Part shown: positions 25,464-34,217 of the stretch, in pieces
How positions within the stretch are numbered: the stretch's first letter is position 1
How the letters are laid out: every line of letters begins with the position of its first letter
Assembly: GCA_903901975.1 (NCBI GenBank)
Contig: CAIUTB010000085.1
Span: forward strand, 1 to 64,000
From: an uncultured Bacteroidales bacterium
GTDB taxonomy: Bacteria; Bacteroidota; Bacteroidia; Bacteroidales; Paludibacteraceae
Direction of reading: 5' to 3'
DNA length: 64,000 nt
Made by a program: the position numbers and the translations under genes
The notes under the pieces: generated by a model
The model's database searches: none
What the model saw: the letters and a program-made list of their open reading frames with translations, nothing else
What the model was told of the DNA's origin: nothing

Positions 25464-25510
25464 TGAGGAACAAAAGAATATAATTTATTGCAGCGTGTAT
25501 AAGATTTATA

Positions 25511-25545
25511 AAAAAGGGAAACTATTTTGAATGTTTCCCTTTTTT
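25511..25545 (+). terminator. Rho-independent terminator after the PL1 gene
   Basis: AAAAAGGGAAAC / GTTTCCCTTTTT arms (25511-25522, 25533-25544) with a T run. Confidence 0.88.
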
Positions 25546-25616
25546 ATATTTTTATAATAGGCATTATACAAGTTGTATTTGTCTGACATATTGGATTTTA
25601 TATTTTAAAACAAATC

Positions 25617-25672
25617 AATTGAATGCGGATGGAACATACCGACAAGTCGGTATGTTCCATCCGCATTCAATT
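25617..25672. repeat. Perfect 27-bp inverted repeat
   Basis: Arms of 27 bp with no mismatch and a 2-base centre (AA). The left arm starts AATTGAATGCGGATGGAACA and ends ACCGAC; the right arm is its exact complement. There is no T run, and the PL1 terminator already lies 70 bases upstream. Confidence 0.9.
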
Positions 25673-25788
25673 CTTAAAAACATGCTAACTTATATAATGT
25701 CTAATATACTAATACAGTGATTTTTCTATTGTCACAAGTGATATAGGAAGTATGGCACCAAATTCTGTCATATTAAAACCTATATTTA

Positions 25789-25852
25789 TTCAAGTTGTAC
25801 ACATTAAAAGTCATTTTTTCCACACACAATGCATCTAATACCTGTAATTTCA
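25789..25852 (+). promoter_or_regulatory. Pectin operator 2 and -7 box (first PL9 gene)
   Basis: Half-sites TTCAAGTTGTACACA (25789) and GTCATTTTTTCCACA (25810); -7 box TAATTTCA at 25845-25852. Spacings 21 and 35. ATG follows 39 bases later. Confidence 0.75.
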
Positions 25853-25891
25853 CATCATAAATTTTAAAGCAACCCTAATAAATATTCTGCC

Positions 25892-28627
25892 ATGAAAAGA
25901 ATTTTCACTCTTTCAATCATTTTTTTGTACTTTGCCATGATTGTTTCAGCTCGAACGATGTTTGTATCGTTGTCAGGAAATGATGCTAACAGCGGAACCA
26001 TGGACAGTCCGTATCAAACAATCAATCAAGCAGTCAGTTTGGTAAAACCTGGTGATACAATTTACATCTGTGCTGGAAAATATATGCTGACTGCAGGAAT
26101 TAAGATACGTGCCGGCCAAACCGGACGTGCTGATGCCCGTATTTATATGTGGGCATATAATAAAGAGAAAGTAATTATTGACGGAAGTCAGATTCCTACT
26201 GTTGATGAGTTTTCATTTAAGCAAGCCCGTTGTATCTACATGAATCATGAAGCCGGTTATTGGCATTTCAAGGGTCTTGAACTTTGCAACGCAAAAGATA
26301 ATGGAATGAAAATGGAAGGAAGTTTCAACATCGTTGAAAACTGCAAGTTCCATGGCAATAACGATACAGGTCTTCAAATTGGCATGTATAAAGATTTCAC
26401 TATTGAAGAAACTAAATCATTACCTGCCGGCGACCCTCAGTTTAATCCCGGATACCAATTTTGTCGAGGGAATATAGTTCTCAATTGTGACTCTTATTAT
26501 AACTATGACCGTGTTTTATACAATGGAAGTGCTGATGACGGTGGCGATGCGGATGGTTTTGGGTGTAAACTATTTCCCGGTCCGGGAACAGAATATCACG
26601 GCTGTCGTGCCTGGGAAAACTCAGATGACAACTGGGATATGTACATGGTTTACCATCCGGTAGTAATTGATAATTGCCGGGCATGGAAAGCTGCTTTTGA
26701 TTCAACAGGAGCATCAACTGGTGGAAATGGAAATGGATTCAAACTTGGTGGAGGTGGTTCATCAGGTGGTGCAGCATTTGCCCAATCTGTAGGGGCTCAT
26801 CTGGTTCACAATTGCGTTTCTTTCGAAAATGCTCACAAGGGTTACGACCAAAATAACGCATACGAAGCCATGTACATTATCAACAATACCGGTTGGGGAA
26901 ATGAATACAACTTCCGTTTCCCAACTATTTTCCAGTATGGAACGATGTATATGCGTAACAATATTGGTTTCAAACCGGTAGTATTGAATCATGAATTCCT
27001 TTCGGATGATAAAACCGGCTCTCAGATTCCGAATACAGCATACAATAGCTGGACTACCATTGATGGTTGCGACCCCTATAAAGATGGAAATAAGATAAAT
27101 GGTGTGGCTGTTTCGGTAAAAGATCATTCCTCAGAGTTTAAGAGTTTGTCTTCCGATTTATTTAAAGCAGATCGTCAGGCAGATGGAAGTTTAGCTGATA
27201 ATGATTTTGCCAAACTGAAAGATGGAAGTATTTTTATAGATAAAGGGGAAATAATAAATAATCTGGCTCTTACACCATTTATTCCTGCTGCCAGCCGTCC
27301 GGTTGATTATGTTCAATTGCCCAATCTGACCATAAATTACAATGGCGTCAATGCCGATATGGGTGCTTACGAAACCGGAGTCTCGACTCAGGGAGGCCTG
27401 TTACTTATTGAAGGAAGTAATACTCAGACAGTTTATAGCGGTACAGCTATCAGTAAAATAGTTTATAAATGGAATGGAGCTGCAACAGATGTCAATATCA
27501 CAAATCTTCCAGGAGGATTAAGTGCTGTGAAAGATGCAACAGCAAAAACGATTAAAATTTACGGTAATCCTACTGAAACAGGAACTTATACAATAAGCAC
27601 AGTGGGTGGAGTAAATACTGTTATATTGACTGGAACGATAACAATAAGTATGCTGGCTCCTGCAACACTGGTTTGTAGCTCAAATAATGCAAACCAAACG
27701 GTGAATATTGGCACTGCCCTTACAGATATTGTATTTCAGATGGGCGGAGGTGCAACTGCTTTCGAGCTGACCGGATTACCTACCGGATTAAATCAGGCAA
27801 CTAATGGGAATACACTTACAATTTCAGGAACTCCTACAGTTGACGGCGCATACACTGTGAAAGCTACAGGCGGAATGTCAACATTAAGTATTACAGGAAA
27901 TATTATCCGTGTTATTCCAACCAAGGTTCTGACCGGCGACTGGTATCATATTCAGGATTCTATCAATCATTTACCTGTTGATTTACAGGGTGTTATTTCA
28001 CTTACGAATGGTTCAGACAGTTATCCTGTAGTTTGGAATCCTGGTTATTCTGAATCAGGAACTGTTCCTGCAGGATGTACCATCGGAGCTATAAATGTAG
28101 AACGAAGTGGCGGTAGTGTTACCTGGAACTTGCCAAGTTTGGTTGATTTGCAATTGAATATGTATTTCACCGGTTCAAGAACCATTAAAGTTTCATGGAC
28201 ACAGAATGGGGTAACAAATTCATGGACTTCAGCATCAATAGCAAAAGGCACATTCACAGGTTATCATTTAATGGCTCAGGCCGGAATTACAGACACCAAA
28301 TCACCAATTTCAGTAACTTTTACAAATACAGCATCCGGTGGTGGAATCCGTATTTACGACTTCTATGTAAAAGTATATGACACCCAAACTGCAGTTTCAA
28401 CTGTTCAGGCAGATAAACCTGCTTATCAACTGTATCAGACAGAATCGGCATTGATTGTTTATGGTGATATTGCTCAGCTGAAAGTTTATTCAACTTCCGG
28501 ATCAGTTGTTGCACAGTCCATGTTGTCGCAGGTAGTTAGCACGCATAATCTTAATCATGGCATTTTCCTTGTTCAGATTCAAAACAAAGCCGGACAAATC
28601 AGCACTCAAAAATTTATCAAGCGATAA
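25892..28627 (+). CDS. Pectate lyase, family PL9, T9SS-sorted
   Basis: The 911-residue enzyme has a signal peptide (about 1-20) and a PL9 right-handed beta-helix (about 21-495). The calcium site and catalytic lysine of PL9 enzymes are visible: GGDADGFGCK (about 216-225), ENSDDNWDMY (about 242-251) and NGFKLGGGG (Lys about 284). Next are two putative-Ig modules (about 500-673) similar to those of the PL1 enzyme, an unassigned beta domain (about 680-835, possibly carbohydrate-binding) and a C-terminal sorting domain. It is first in a two-gene unit with the next PL9 gene. Confidence 0.92.
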   Translation: MKRIFTLSIIFLYFAMIVSARTMFVSLSGNDANSGTMDSPYQTINQAVSLVKPGDTIYICAGKYMLTAGIKIRAGQTGRADARIYMWAYNKEKVIIDGSQIPTVDEFSFKQARCIYMNHEAGYWHFKGLELCNAKDNGMKMEGSFNIVENCKFHGNNDTGLQIGMYKDFTIEETKSLPAGDPQFNPGYQFCRGNIVLNCDSYYNYDRVLYNGSADDGGDADGFGCKLFPGPGTEYHGCRAWENSDDNWDMYMVYHPVVIDNCRAWKAAFDSTGASTGGNGNGFKLGGGGSSGGAAFAQSVGAHLVHNCVSFENAHKGYDQNNAYEAMYIINNTGWGNEYNFRFPTIFQYGTMYMRNNIGFKPVVLNHEFLSDDKTGSQIPNTAYNSWTTIDGCDPYKDGNKINGVAVSVKDHSSEFKSLSSDLFKADRQADGSLADNDFAKLKDGSIFIDKGEIINNLALTPFIPAASRPVDYVQLPNLTINYNGVNADMGAYETGVSTQGGLLLIEGSNTQTVYSGTAISKIVYKWNGAATDVNITNLPGGLSAVKDATAKTIKIYGNPTETGTYTISTVGGVNTVILTGTITISMLAPATLVCSSNNANQTVNIGTALTDIVFQMGGGATAFELTGLPTGLNQATNGNTLTISGTPTVDGAYTVKATGGMSTLSITGNIIRVIPTKVLTGDWYHIQDSINHLPVDLQGVISLTNGSDSYPVVWNPGYSESGTVPAGCTIGAINVERSGGSVTWNLPSLVDLQLNMYFTGSRTIKVSWTQNGVTNSWTSASIAKGTFTGYHLMAQAGITDTKSPISVTFTNTASGGGIRIYDFYVKVYDTQTAVSTVQADKPAYQLYQTESALIVYGDIAQLKVYSTSGSVVAQSMLSQVVSTHNLNHGIFLVQIQNKAGQISTQKFIKR

Positions 28628-28641
28628 TTAATCCATTTTTA

Positions 28642-28673
28642 TTGACAGAGAAGAGTAAGTTCTTCTCTGTCAA
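28642..28673 (+). other. Intercistronic hairpin between two PL9 genes
   Basis: Thirteen-bp perfect arms TTGACAGAGAAGA / TCTTCTCTGTCAA with a six-base loop in the 79-base gap. There is no T run, and the downstream gene has no operator of its own. It may stabilise or process the mRNA, or partly terminate it. Confidence 0.75.
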
Positions 28674-28706
28674 CATCTTTCTTTCAAACTTTAAATTAAT
28701 TATTTT

Positions 28707-31469
28707 ATGAGAAAACTTACATTATCCTTGCTGGGATTATTGTTTTTTGTCGGGATAATCTCTGCCCAGATTTCCGAAACATTTGAAACAGGTATGCCAA
28801 GTTCAGCACCATCTTCCGAAACGTCTGTTACACTCGCAACCGGAATCTGGAAACTGAATGGCGTTGCCGGAAAAGTTGATAATGGAAGTACCCGTGCATC
28901 CATGAATACAAATGGTTACATGATTTCTCCATCTATTGACAAACCTACAACACTGAGTTTCAATCACCGGGGTAGCGGTAGCGGAAAAATTCTCACCGTT
29001 GCAAAATCAATTGATAATGGGGCTAACTGGACTACAATCGGGACAGCAACCGTAAATTCAGCCTCTGCCTATGGTTCAGCCAATATGGCCATCAACGAAG
29101 CGGGGACTAAAGGCGTCTTGCTTAAATTCAGCTGTGGTTCGGCTAGTATTTATGTTGACAATATTGTTGTTACGACCTCAACCATGGGTGATGAACCTAC
29201 TCAGCAAGCCTCCATTACTGCAGGTGAAGTGACAGGCTCATCGATGAAAATCATCTTTAGTAAAGGAAATGGAACAGGTCGTTTGTTAGTTTATTCAAAA
29301 GGAACTGCTGTGACCTGGTTACCTGTTGATGGCACTGCTTACCTGAATTTACCGAAATTGCTCGATACGAATGTAATGGCAGCATATGTAGGAAATGATG
29401 ATAAAGTGGTTGTTACAGGGTTGGAAGCTGGAGAAACCTATTATTTTGCTATTTTTGAATATAACGGAACAAATGAAAATAGCAATTATCTTACTTCTAC
29501 AGTCGGTCGACTTTCGCAACTAACCATGCAGGTGGCAAGTATTAGCATTAATCCATCAGTGATCAATTTCGGTGCTGTTAGAACCGGCACATTTAGCAAA
29601 AGAAGTTTTTCGGTTTCAGCGAAATATCTTTATCCAACTGATGGAAATGTAACACTTTCAGGTTCTTCCGACTTTCTGATTTCAACTTCTTCATCAAGTG
29701 GTTTCGGTACTTCGGTTAATTTACCTTACACTGCAAATACACTAAGTACAGACACCATATATGTTCAATTTTCGCCAACAACACTACAATCCTACAGTTA
29801 TAATCTGACTTTGACAGGCGGTAGCGCTTCCGCTCAATTACAACTTCTGGGAACAGGTTCAAACACCGATTCAAAAGTGTATTATATTGCTCCAACCGGT
29901 AGCGACTCGGGCGAAGGAACATTCGATTCACCCTGGTATAATCTTCAAAAAGCCAATGATGCTGCCTTGCCCGGAGATACAATTATTTGTCGTGGTGGAA
30001 CGTATCATCCCAATATAATGAAAGATGGAACAAAAACAACGGTTCGACTTTACACTGTGGCCACAGCAGCCAAACGTATAACCATCAAAAATTATCCGGG
30101 CGAATTTCCAATTTTAAACTTCAAGGATCAGCCCAAACAATTAAACATCAGGGGTATTCAGCTCAACGGAAGTTACTATCATATTTTTGGTATACATATT
30201 ACCCAGGCCGGTGATAACGGAATAAAACTGGAAGGAAATCATAATATCATTGAGAGATGTACTTTCAGCTACAACGATGATGGTGGTATTCAACTCGGAT
30301 TCGGACATGTATTTTCTGATACAAACTCCGGAGTTTCAAAGAATGACGGAAGTTATTGCTGTTACAATGATATTATTGATTGTGATTCATACCTGAATTA
30401 CGATATGGATACTAATGGTGGCGATGCGGACGGTTTTGCCTGCAAAATGCATAACGGTATGGGCAACCGCTTTATCCGCTGCCGTTCGTGGGACAATTCC
30501 GATGATGGTTGGGATTTATATGAAACCGACTATGCGGTTAAAATTATTGAGTGTTGGGCCTGGGGTTCAGGACGCGCAGAGAATTTTGGATGGACCAATG
30601 ATACCGGCTCTTTCCAGGGAAATGGGAATGGCATCAAAATGGGTGGAAACGGTACCGGAGGTTCGTCGGAAGGTATTCACGAAGCCTGGAATTGCGTTGC
30701 GTTTAATTGTGACAAAAGCGGTTCTGTAAAAGGTTTTGACCAGAACAGTCATAATGGTGGTGAGATATTGGTGAACTGTCTGGCGTTCGGTTGTGGATAT
30801 GATTTTATGTTTGAAAAATCGGCATCAAACTGTGAATATTACAACAATGTTTGTTTTGGAAATATCGAAATAGCCGGTGGTATTAATAGTAATAACGCTA
30901 TGTTGTCGACTTCAGATAAAGCCTGGACAAACGTTATTCGTGGATTTGGAGCTTCAGATTATGTTAGTCTGAGCGAAGAAGACGCTAAAGCTCCTCGTGG
31001 CGCAGATGGAAGCATGCCTGCCAAATTTGGCAGACTAAAATCAGGAAGTGTTTTGATAGACAAAGGTCTTTGGAAGAATATTCCATACAGCAACGAATTC
31101 CCCTGGTTGAAACAAGAAGTTTACGGTGCTGGTCGTGATTTAGGTCCGTACGAATTGCAGGAAGGTCCGATAAATACCGGATTGCAGGTGATTATGAACA
31201 TGAACGCCAAAATGAACCTGTCGGTTACTCCTAATCCTTGTGTGAACGAAGCTGTGCTAAAATTCAGTGCTGATAATTCCAGTCGTGCAACAATAAATAT
31301 TTGTAATCTCAATGGTCAGATTATTTCCAAAGCGTTCGAAGGACAAGTCGACTCAGGTGTGGAATATTTTATTCCGGTATCGGTTTCGTCACTCAAAAAT
31401 GGCATTTATTTGTGCCAGTTAGTTGTAGGCAATACAAACAAAACAAGCAAAATTATAGTGCTTCGATAA
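28707..31469 (+). CDS. Pectate lyase, family PL9, second copy, T9SS-sorted
   Basis: The 920-residue protein has a signal peptide (about 1-21), an N-terminal beta-sandwich resembling surface-anchor domains (about 25-155), a fibronectin-like region (about 165-275), an ASH-like domain (SISINPSVINFGAVRTGTFS, about 278-388) and the PL9 helix (about 395-830). PL9 residues: GGDADGFACK (about 571-580), DNSDDGWDLY (about 596-605) and NGIKMGG (Lys about 642). A sorting domain follows. The domain set before the helix differs from the other two PL9 enzymes, which suggests different substrate regions or placement. Cotranscribed with the first PL9 gene. Confidence 0.91.
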   Translation: MRKLTLSLLGLLFFVGIISAQISETFETGMPSSAPSSETSVTLATGIWKLNGVAGKVDNGSTRASMNTNGYMISPSIDKPTTLSFNHRGSGSGKILTVAKSIDNGANWTTIGTATVNSASAYGSANMAINEAGTKGVLLKFSCGSASIYVDNIVVTTSTMGDEPTQQASITAGEVTGSSMKIIFSKGNGTGRLLVYSKGTAVTWLPVDGTAYLNLPKLLDTNVMAAYVGNDDKVVVTGLEAGETYYFAIFEYNGTNENSNYLTSTVGRLSQLTMQVASISINPSVINFGAVRTGTFSKRSFSVSAKYLYPTDGNVTLSGSSDFLISTSSSSGFGTSVNLPYTANTLSTDTIYVQFSPTTLQSYSYNLTLTGGSASAQLQLLGTGSNTDSKVYYIAPTGSDSGEGTFDSPWYNLQKANDAALPGDTIICRGGTYHPNIMKDGTKTTVRLYTVATAAKRITIKNYPGEFPILNFKDQPKQLNIRGIQLNGSYYHIFGIHITQAGDNGIKLEGNHNIIERCTFSYNDDGGIQLGFGHVFSDTNSGVSKNDGSYCCYNDIIDCDSYLNYDMDTNGGDADGFACKMHNGMGNRFIRCRSWDNSDDGWDLYETDYAVKIIECWAWGSGRAENFGWTNDTGSFQGNGNGIKMGGNGTGGSSEGIHEAWNCVAFNCDKSGSVKGFDQNSHNGGEILVNCLAFGCGYDFMFEKSASNCEYYNNVCFGNIEIAGGINSNNAMLSTSDKAWTNVIRGFGASDYVSLSEEDAKAPRGADGSMPAKFGRLKSGSVLIDKGLWKNIPYSNEFPWLKQEVYGAGRDLGPYELQEGPINTGLQVIMNMNAKMNLSVTPNPCVNEAVLKFSADNSSRATINICNLNGQIISKAFEGQVDSGVEYFIPVSVSSLKNGIYLCQLVVGNTNKTSKIIVLR

Positions 31470-31587
31470 TAACTAATTGTTTAATACTATTTTTTCTTGC
31501 TTAAGTTGCAATAAATGCTGTCCTAAACAAAACGGATATCCTTTTTGTATGGAAACCTTATATAAATTCATGTTTTATAGCCAGTAA

Positions 31588-31651
31588 TTTAATCACTACA
31601 CACAAAAAGTCATTTTCTCCACAAGCTATAGATACAGGAACTCTAATTTTG
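31588..31651 (+). promoter_or_regulatory. Pectin operator 3 and -7 box (third PL9 gene)
   Basis: Half-sites TTTAATCACTACACA (31588) and GTCATTTTCTCCACA (31609); -7 box TAATTTTG at 31644-31651. The box overlaps an in-frame TTG at 31649, so the start must be the later ATG 31694. Confidence 0.75.
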
Positions 31652-31693
31652 CGTCATAATCAACTTAGTATCTATAATTTAAAATCACGATTA

Positions 31694-34180
31694 ATGAAAA
31701 GAAGAATTTTTACTTTTATTTGTGTAACCGGACTTTTATTTGCTTTTGCCCAAACAAGTCTGGCCGCTATTTTTTACGTTTCGACTACCGGTAACGATAC
31801 AAACAATGGCCTAACCCTTAGTACTCCCTTTGCCACTGTATATAAAGCCGTAATGATGGCCAATCCGGGTGACCTGATTTATGTTCGTGGGGGGACTTAT
31901 ACCTGTGCAACCCGGGTAAATCTGTCGAAAAGCGGAACAGCTACTCAAATGAATTTCCTGTTTGCCTACCCCGGTGAAAAAGTCAAACTTGATTTCTCGT
32001 CGATGATACTTGCCGATAGCAATCAAGGCATTCAGATTTCCGGTGATTACTGGTACGTAAAAGGCATTGAAGCTTTTGCTGCAGGTGATAACGGTATGCT
32101 GATTCAGGGCGGAAACTATAATATCATTGAAAATTGTATCTTCGACGAAAACCGCGATGCCGGTTTTCAGGCAAAAGGAGGTGCATCATACAACAAAATA
32201 ATTAACTGCGATTCATATTATAACGCCGACCCTGCAACATCCTATGGAAATGCAGATGGTTTCTCCATAAAGATTGATCCTGGTACCGGCAATTATTTCT
32301 ACGGCTGCCGTGCCTGGTGCAATTCTGATGACGGTTGGGATGGCTATCTGAAATGCCTGGATGCCGTTCCACCCATGCCCGATGATATGACTACCACCCT
32401 GGAAAACTGTTGGGTATTTAAAAGCGGTTATCTGAAAGATGGAACAAAAGGACCGGGTAATGGTAACGGATTTAAAACCGGTGGAAGTGGTACTACACCA
32501 GACCAGCGTCACAACCAGATTCTGATAAACTGTCTTGCTTTTGGCTGCAGCAATAAAGGCTTTGATCAAAATGGGAATATGGGTTCTTTATCGATGCTAA
32601 ATTGTACAAGTATCAGCAATGCATCAGGAAATTACATGTTTAAAACTGCTTTGGCTACAGGAAAAACAGTAACAGTTGAAAATTGTATATCACTCCAGCC
32701 AAGCGGAACAAAAACAGGTTTTTCTACTACCAATACCCAGGTTTTTGCAACTAATACTTTTGCCATGAAAGCAAGTGATGGTTCTGAAGCAAGTAATTTT
32801 GCAACCACTGCCGATTTTCAAATTTCTGATGTGGCAACTGGTTTTACTCAATGTACAGCCGCCCGAAAAGCAAATGGAAGTTTACCCGATATTACTTTTG
32901 CTCATTTAGCTGCAACAGCAACAAAGGAAATTGATGCCGGTACCTCCATCAGCAATTTCCCCTACCTGGGCATTTCTCCTATTCCTTTTAATGGAACGAA
33001 ACCGGATATTGGTTGTTTCGAAACCGGTGCTAATCTCATCCCATCTTATACTCTAACCGTAAATAAATCAGGTTCAGGCACAGTTACTTTAGACCCTGCC
33101 ACCGGTCCCTATCAAAGAGGTCAGGTAGTTAGCATGATTGCCACAGCTGATGCCAATAATAAGTTCACGGGTTTCAGCGGTGATGTGTCTGCTAGTTCTA
33201 AAATTGCAACCATCGTTATGGATGGCAATAAAACCCTAACCGCTAACTTTACTTCAACTGCTCAGTATACACTGACTATTCATGTGGTTGGAGCAGGTTC
33301 AGTTTTGTCAAACCCGGTAAATACAGGAGTTTACGATGCAGGAACAGTGGTTTCGTTGAATGCTATTGCTACGACCGGAAATCTTTTCTCTGATTACAGT
33401 GGTGATTTAACCAGCGGAACAAATCCGTCGACCATTACGATGGACGGAAATAAAACCATTACAGCTACTTTTATTCCTATTTTTGCTGCCGATTGGAATA
33501 CCATACAGGCCGAAACCGGAACACTGGTAAACGCCACTTCAAAAACGGATCATGCATTCAGCGGAACCGGTTATATCGACTTTACAAATGGCGCTGCGGA
33601 TGCTGCAGTTAGCTTGAATGTGCCGGTAACCACTGCCGGATGCTACGATGTGAATATTTTCTATGCCGGCATTGAAGATCGACCAATGAATGTATATGTA
33701 AACGGAGTTCTGTGGGCTAATCCGGCTTGTCCAAACCCGGGCTCGTATGATGTTTATGCCTATGCTCCGGTTGTTCTCTCGCTGAAATCAGGTGCAAATT
33801 CAGTGAAATTCACCGGACCTGGCGCAAACGGAGGACCAAATTTTGATCGCATAGAGGTGAAGAAAGCTCCCCGGACCGGCAGCTGTTCACCTTCAGTTCC
33901 AAATGCTGTGAATCCCGTTTATGATTTGATTCAGCATCTTGAACTGAATCCGAATCCGGTAAATGAAACAACTACCCTGACTTTCAAATCGGAAAATAAT
34001 GCAAATGGAAAATTATCCGTATATTCGCTGACCGGAAAACTGGTATTTGAAGAAAACTATCATTTCACGGTAGGTGCAAACCAGAAAGTTCTTGACTTCA
34101 GCACCTTGAACAAAGGCTTATATATTGGCAAATTGCAGGTTGGGGATGAAATGCAATCGGTCAAAATCATGAAAAAATAA
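31694..34180 (+). CDS. Pectate lyase, family PL9, third copy, with CBM and T9SS signal
   Basis: The 828-residue enzyme starts MKRRIFTFICVTGLLFAFAQ (signal peptide to about 25). PL9 helix to about 450 with GNADGFSIK (about 185-193), CNSDDGWDGY (about 208-217) and NGFKTGG (Lys about 259). Two InlB-B/divergent repeats follow (YTLTVNKSGSGTVTL, and about 65 residues later YTLTIHVVGAGSVLS), then a CBM35/CBM6-like domain (about 597-725: WNTIQAETGTLVNATSKTDH to GPNFDRIEVKK), then a sorting domain. The operator's -7 box fixes the start. First of a three-gene unit. Confidence 0.91.
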   Translation: MKRRIFTFICVTGLLFAFAQTSLAAIFYVSTTGNDTNNGLTLSTPFATVYKAVMMANPGDLIYVRGGTYTCATRVNLSKSGTATQMNFLFAYPGEKVKLDFSSMILADSNQGIQISGDYWYVKGIEAFAAGDNGMLIQGGNYNIIENCIFDENRDAGFQAKGGASYNKIINCDSYYNADPATSYGNADGFSIKIDPGTGNYFYGCRAWCNSDDGWDGYLKCLDAVPPMPDDMTTTLENCWVFKSGYLKDGTKGPGNGNGFKTGGSGTTPDQRHNQILINCLAFGCSNKGFDQNGNMGSLSMLNCTSISNASGNYMFKTALATGKTVTVENCISLQPSGTKTGFSTTNTQVFATNTFAMKASDGSEASNFATTADFQISDVATGFTQCTAARKANGSLPDITFAHLAATATKEIDAGTSISNFPYLGISPIPFNGTKPDIGCFETGANLIPSYTLTVNKSGSGTVTLDPATGPYQRGQVVSMIATADANNKFTGFSGDVSASSKIATIVMDGNKTLTANFTSTAQYTLTIHVVGAGSVLSNPVNTGVYDAGTVVSLNAIATTGNLFSDYSGDLTSGTNPSTITMDGNKTITATFIPIFAADWNTIQAETGTLVNATSKTDHAFSGTGYIDFTNGAADAAVSLNVPVTTAGCYDVNIFYAGIEDRPMNVYVNGVLWANPACPNPGSYDVYAYAPVVLSLKSGANSVKFTGPGANGGPNFDRIEVKKAPRTGSCSPSVPNAVNPVYDLIQHLELNPNPVNETTTLTFKSENNANGKLSVYSLTGKLVFEENYHFTVGANQKVLDFSTLNKGLYIGKLQVGDEMQSVKIMKK

Positions 34181-34217
34181 AAACACGGGTGCTCAGATAG
34201 CACTTATTTAAGAAAAA

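Noticed and set aside
31649-31693. TTG start of the third PL9 gene
   Set aside because: It lies inside the -7 box; ATG 31694 begins a good signal peptide.
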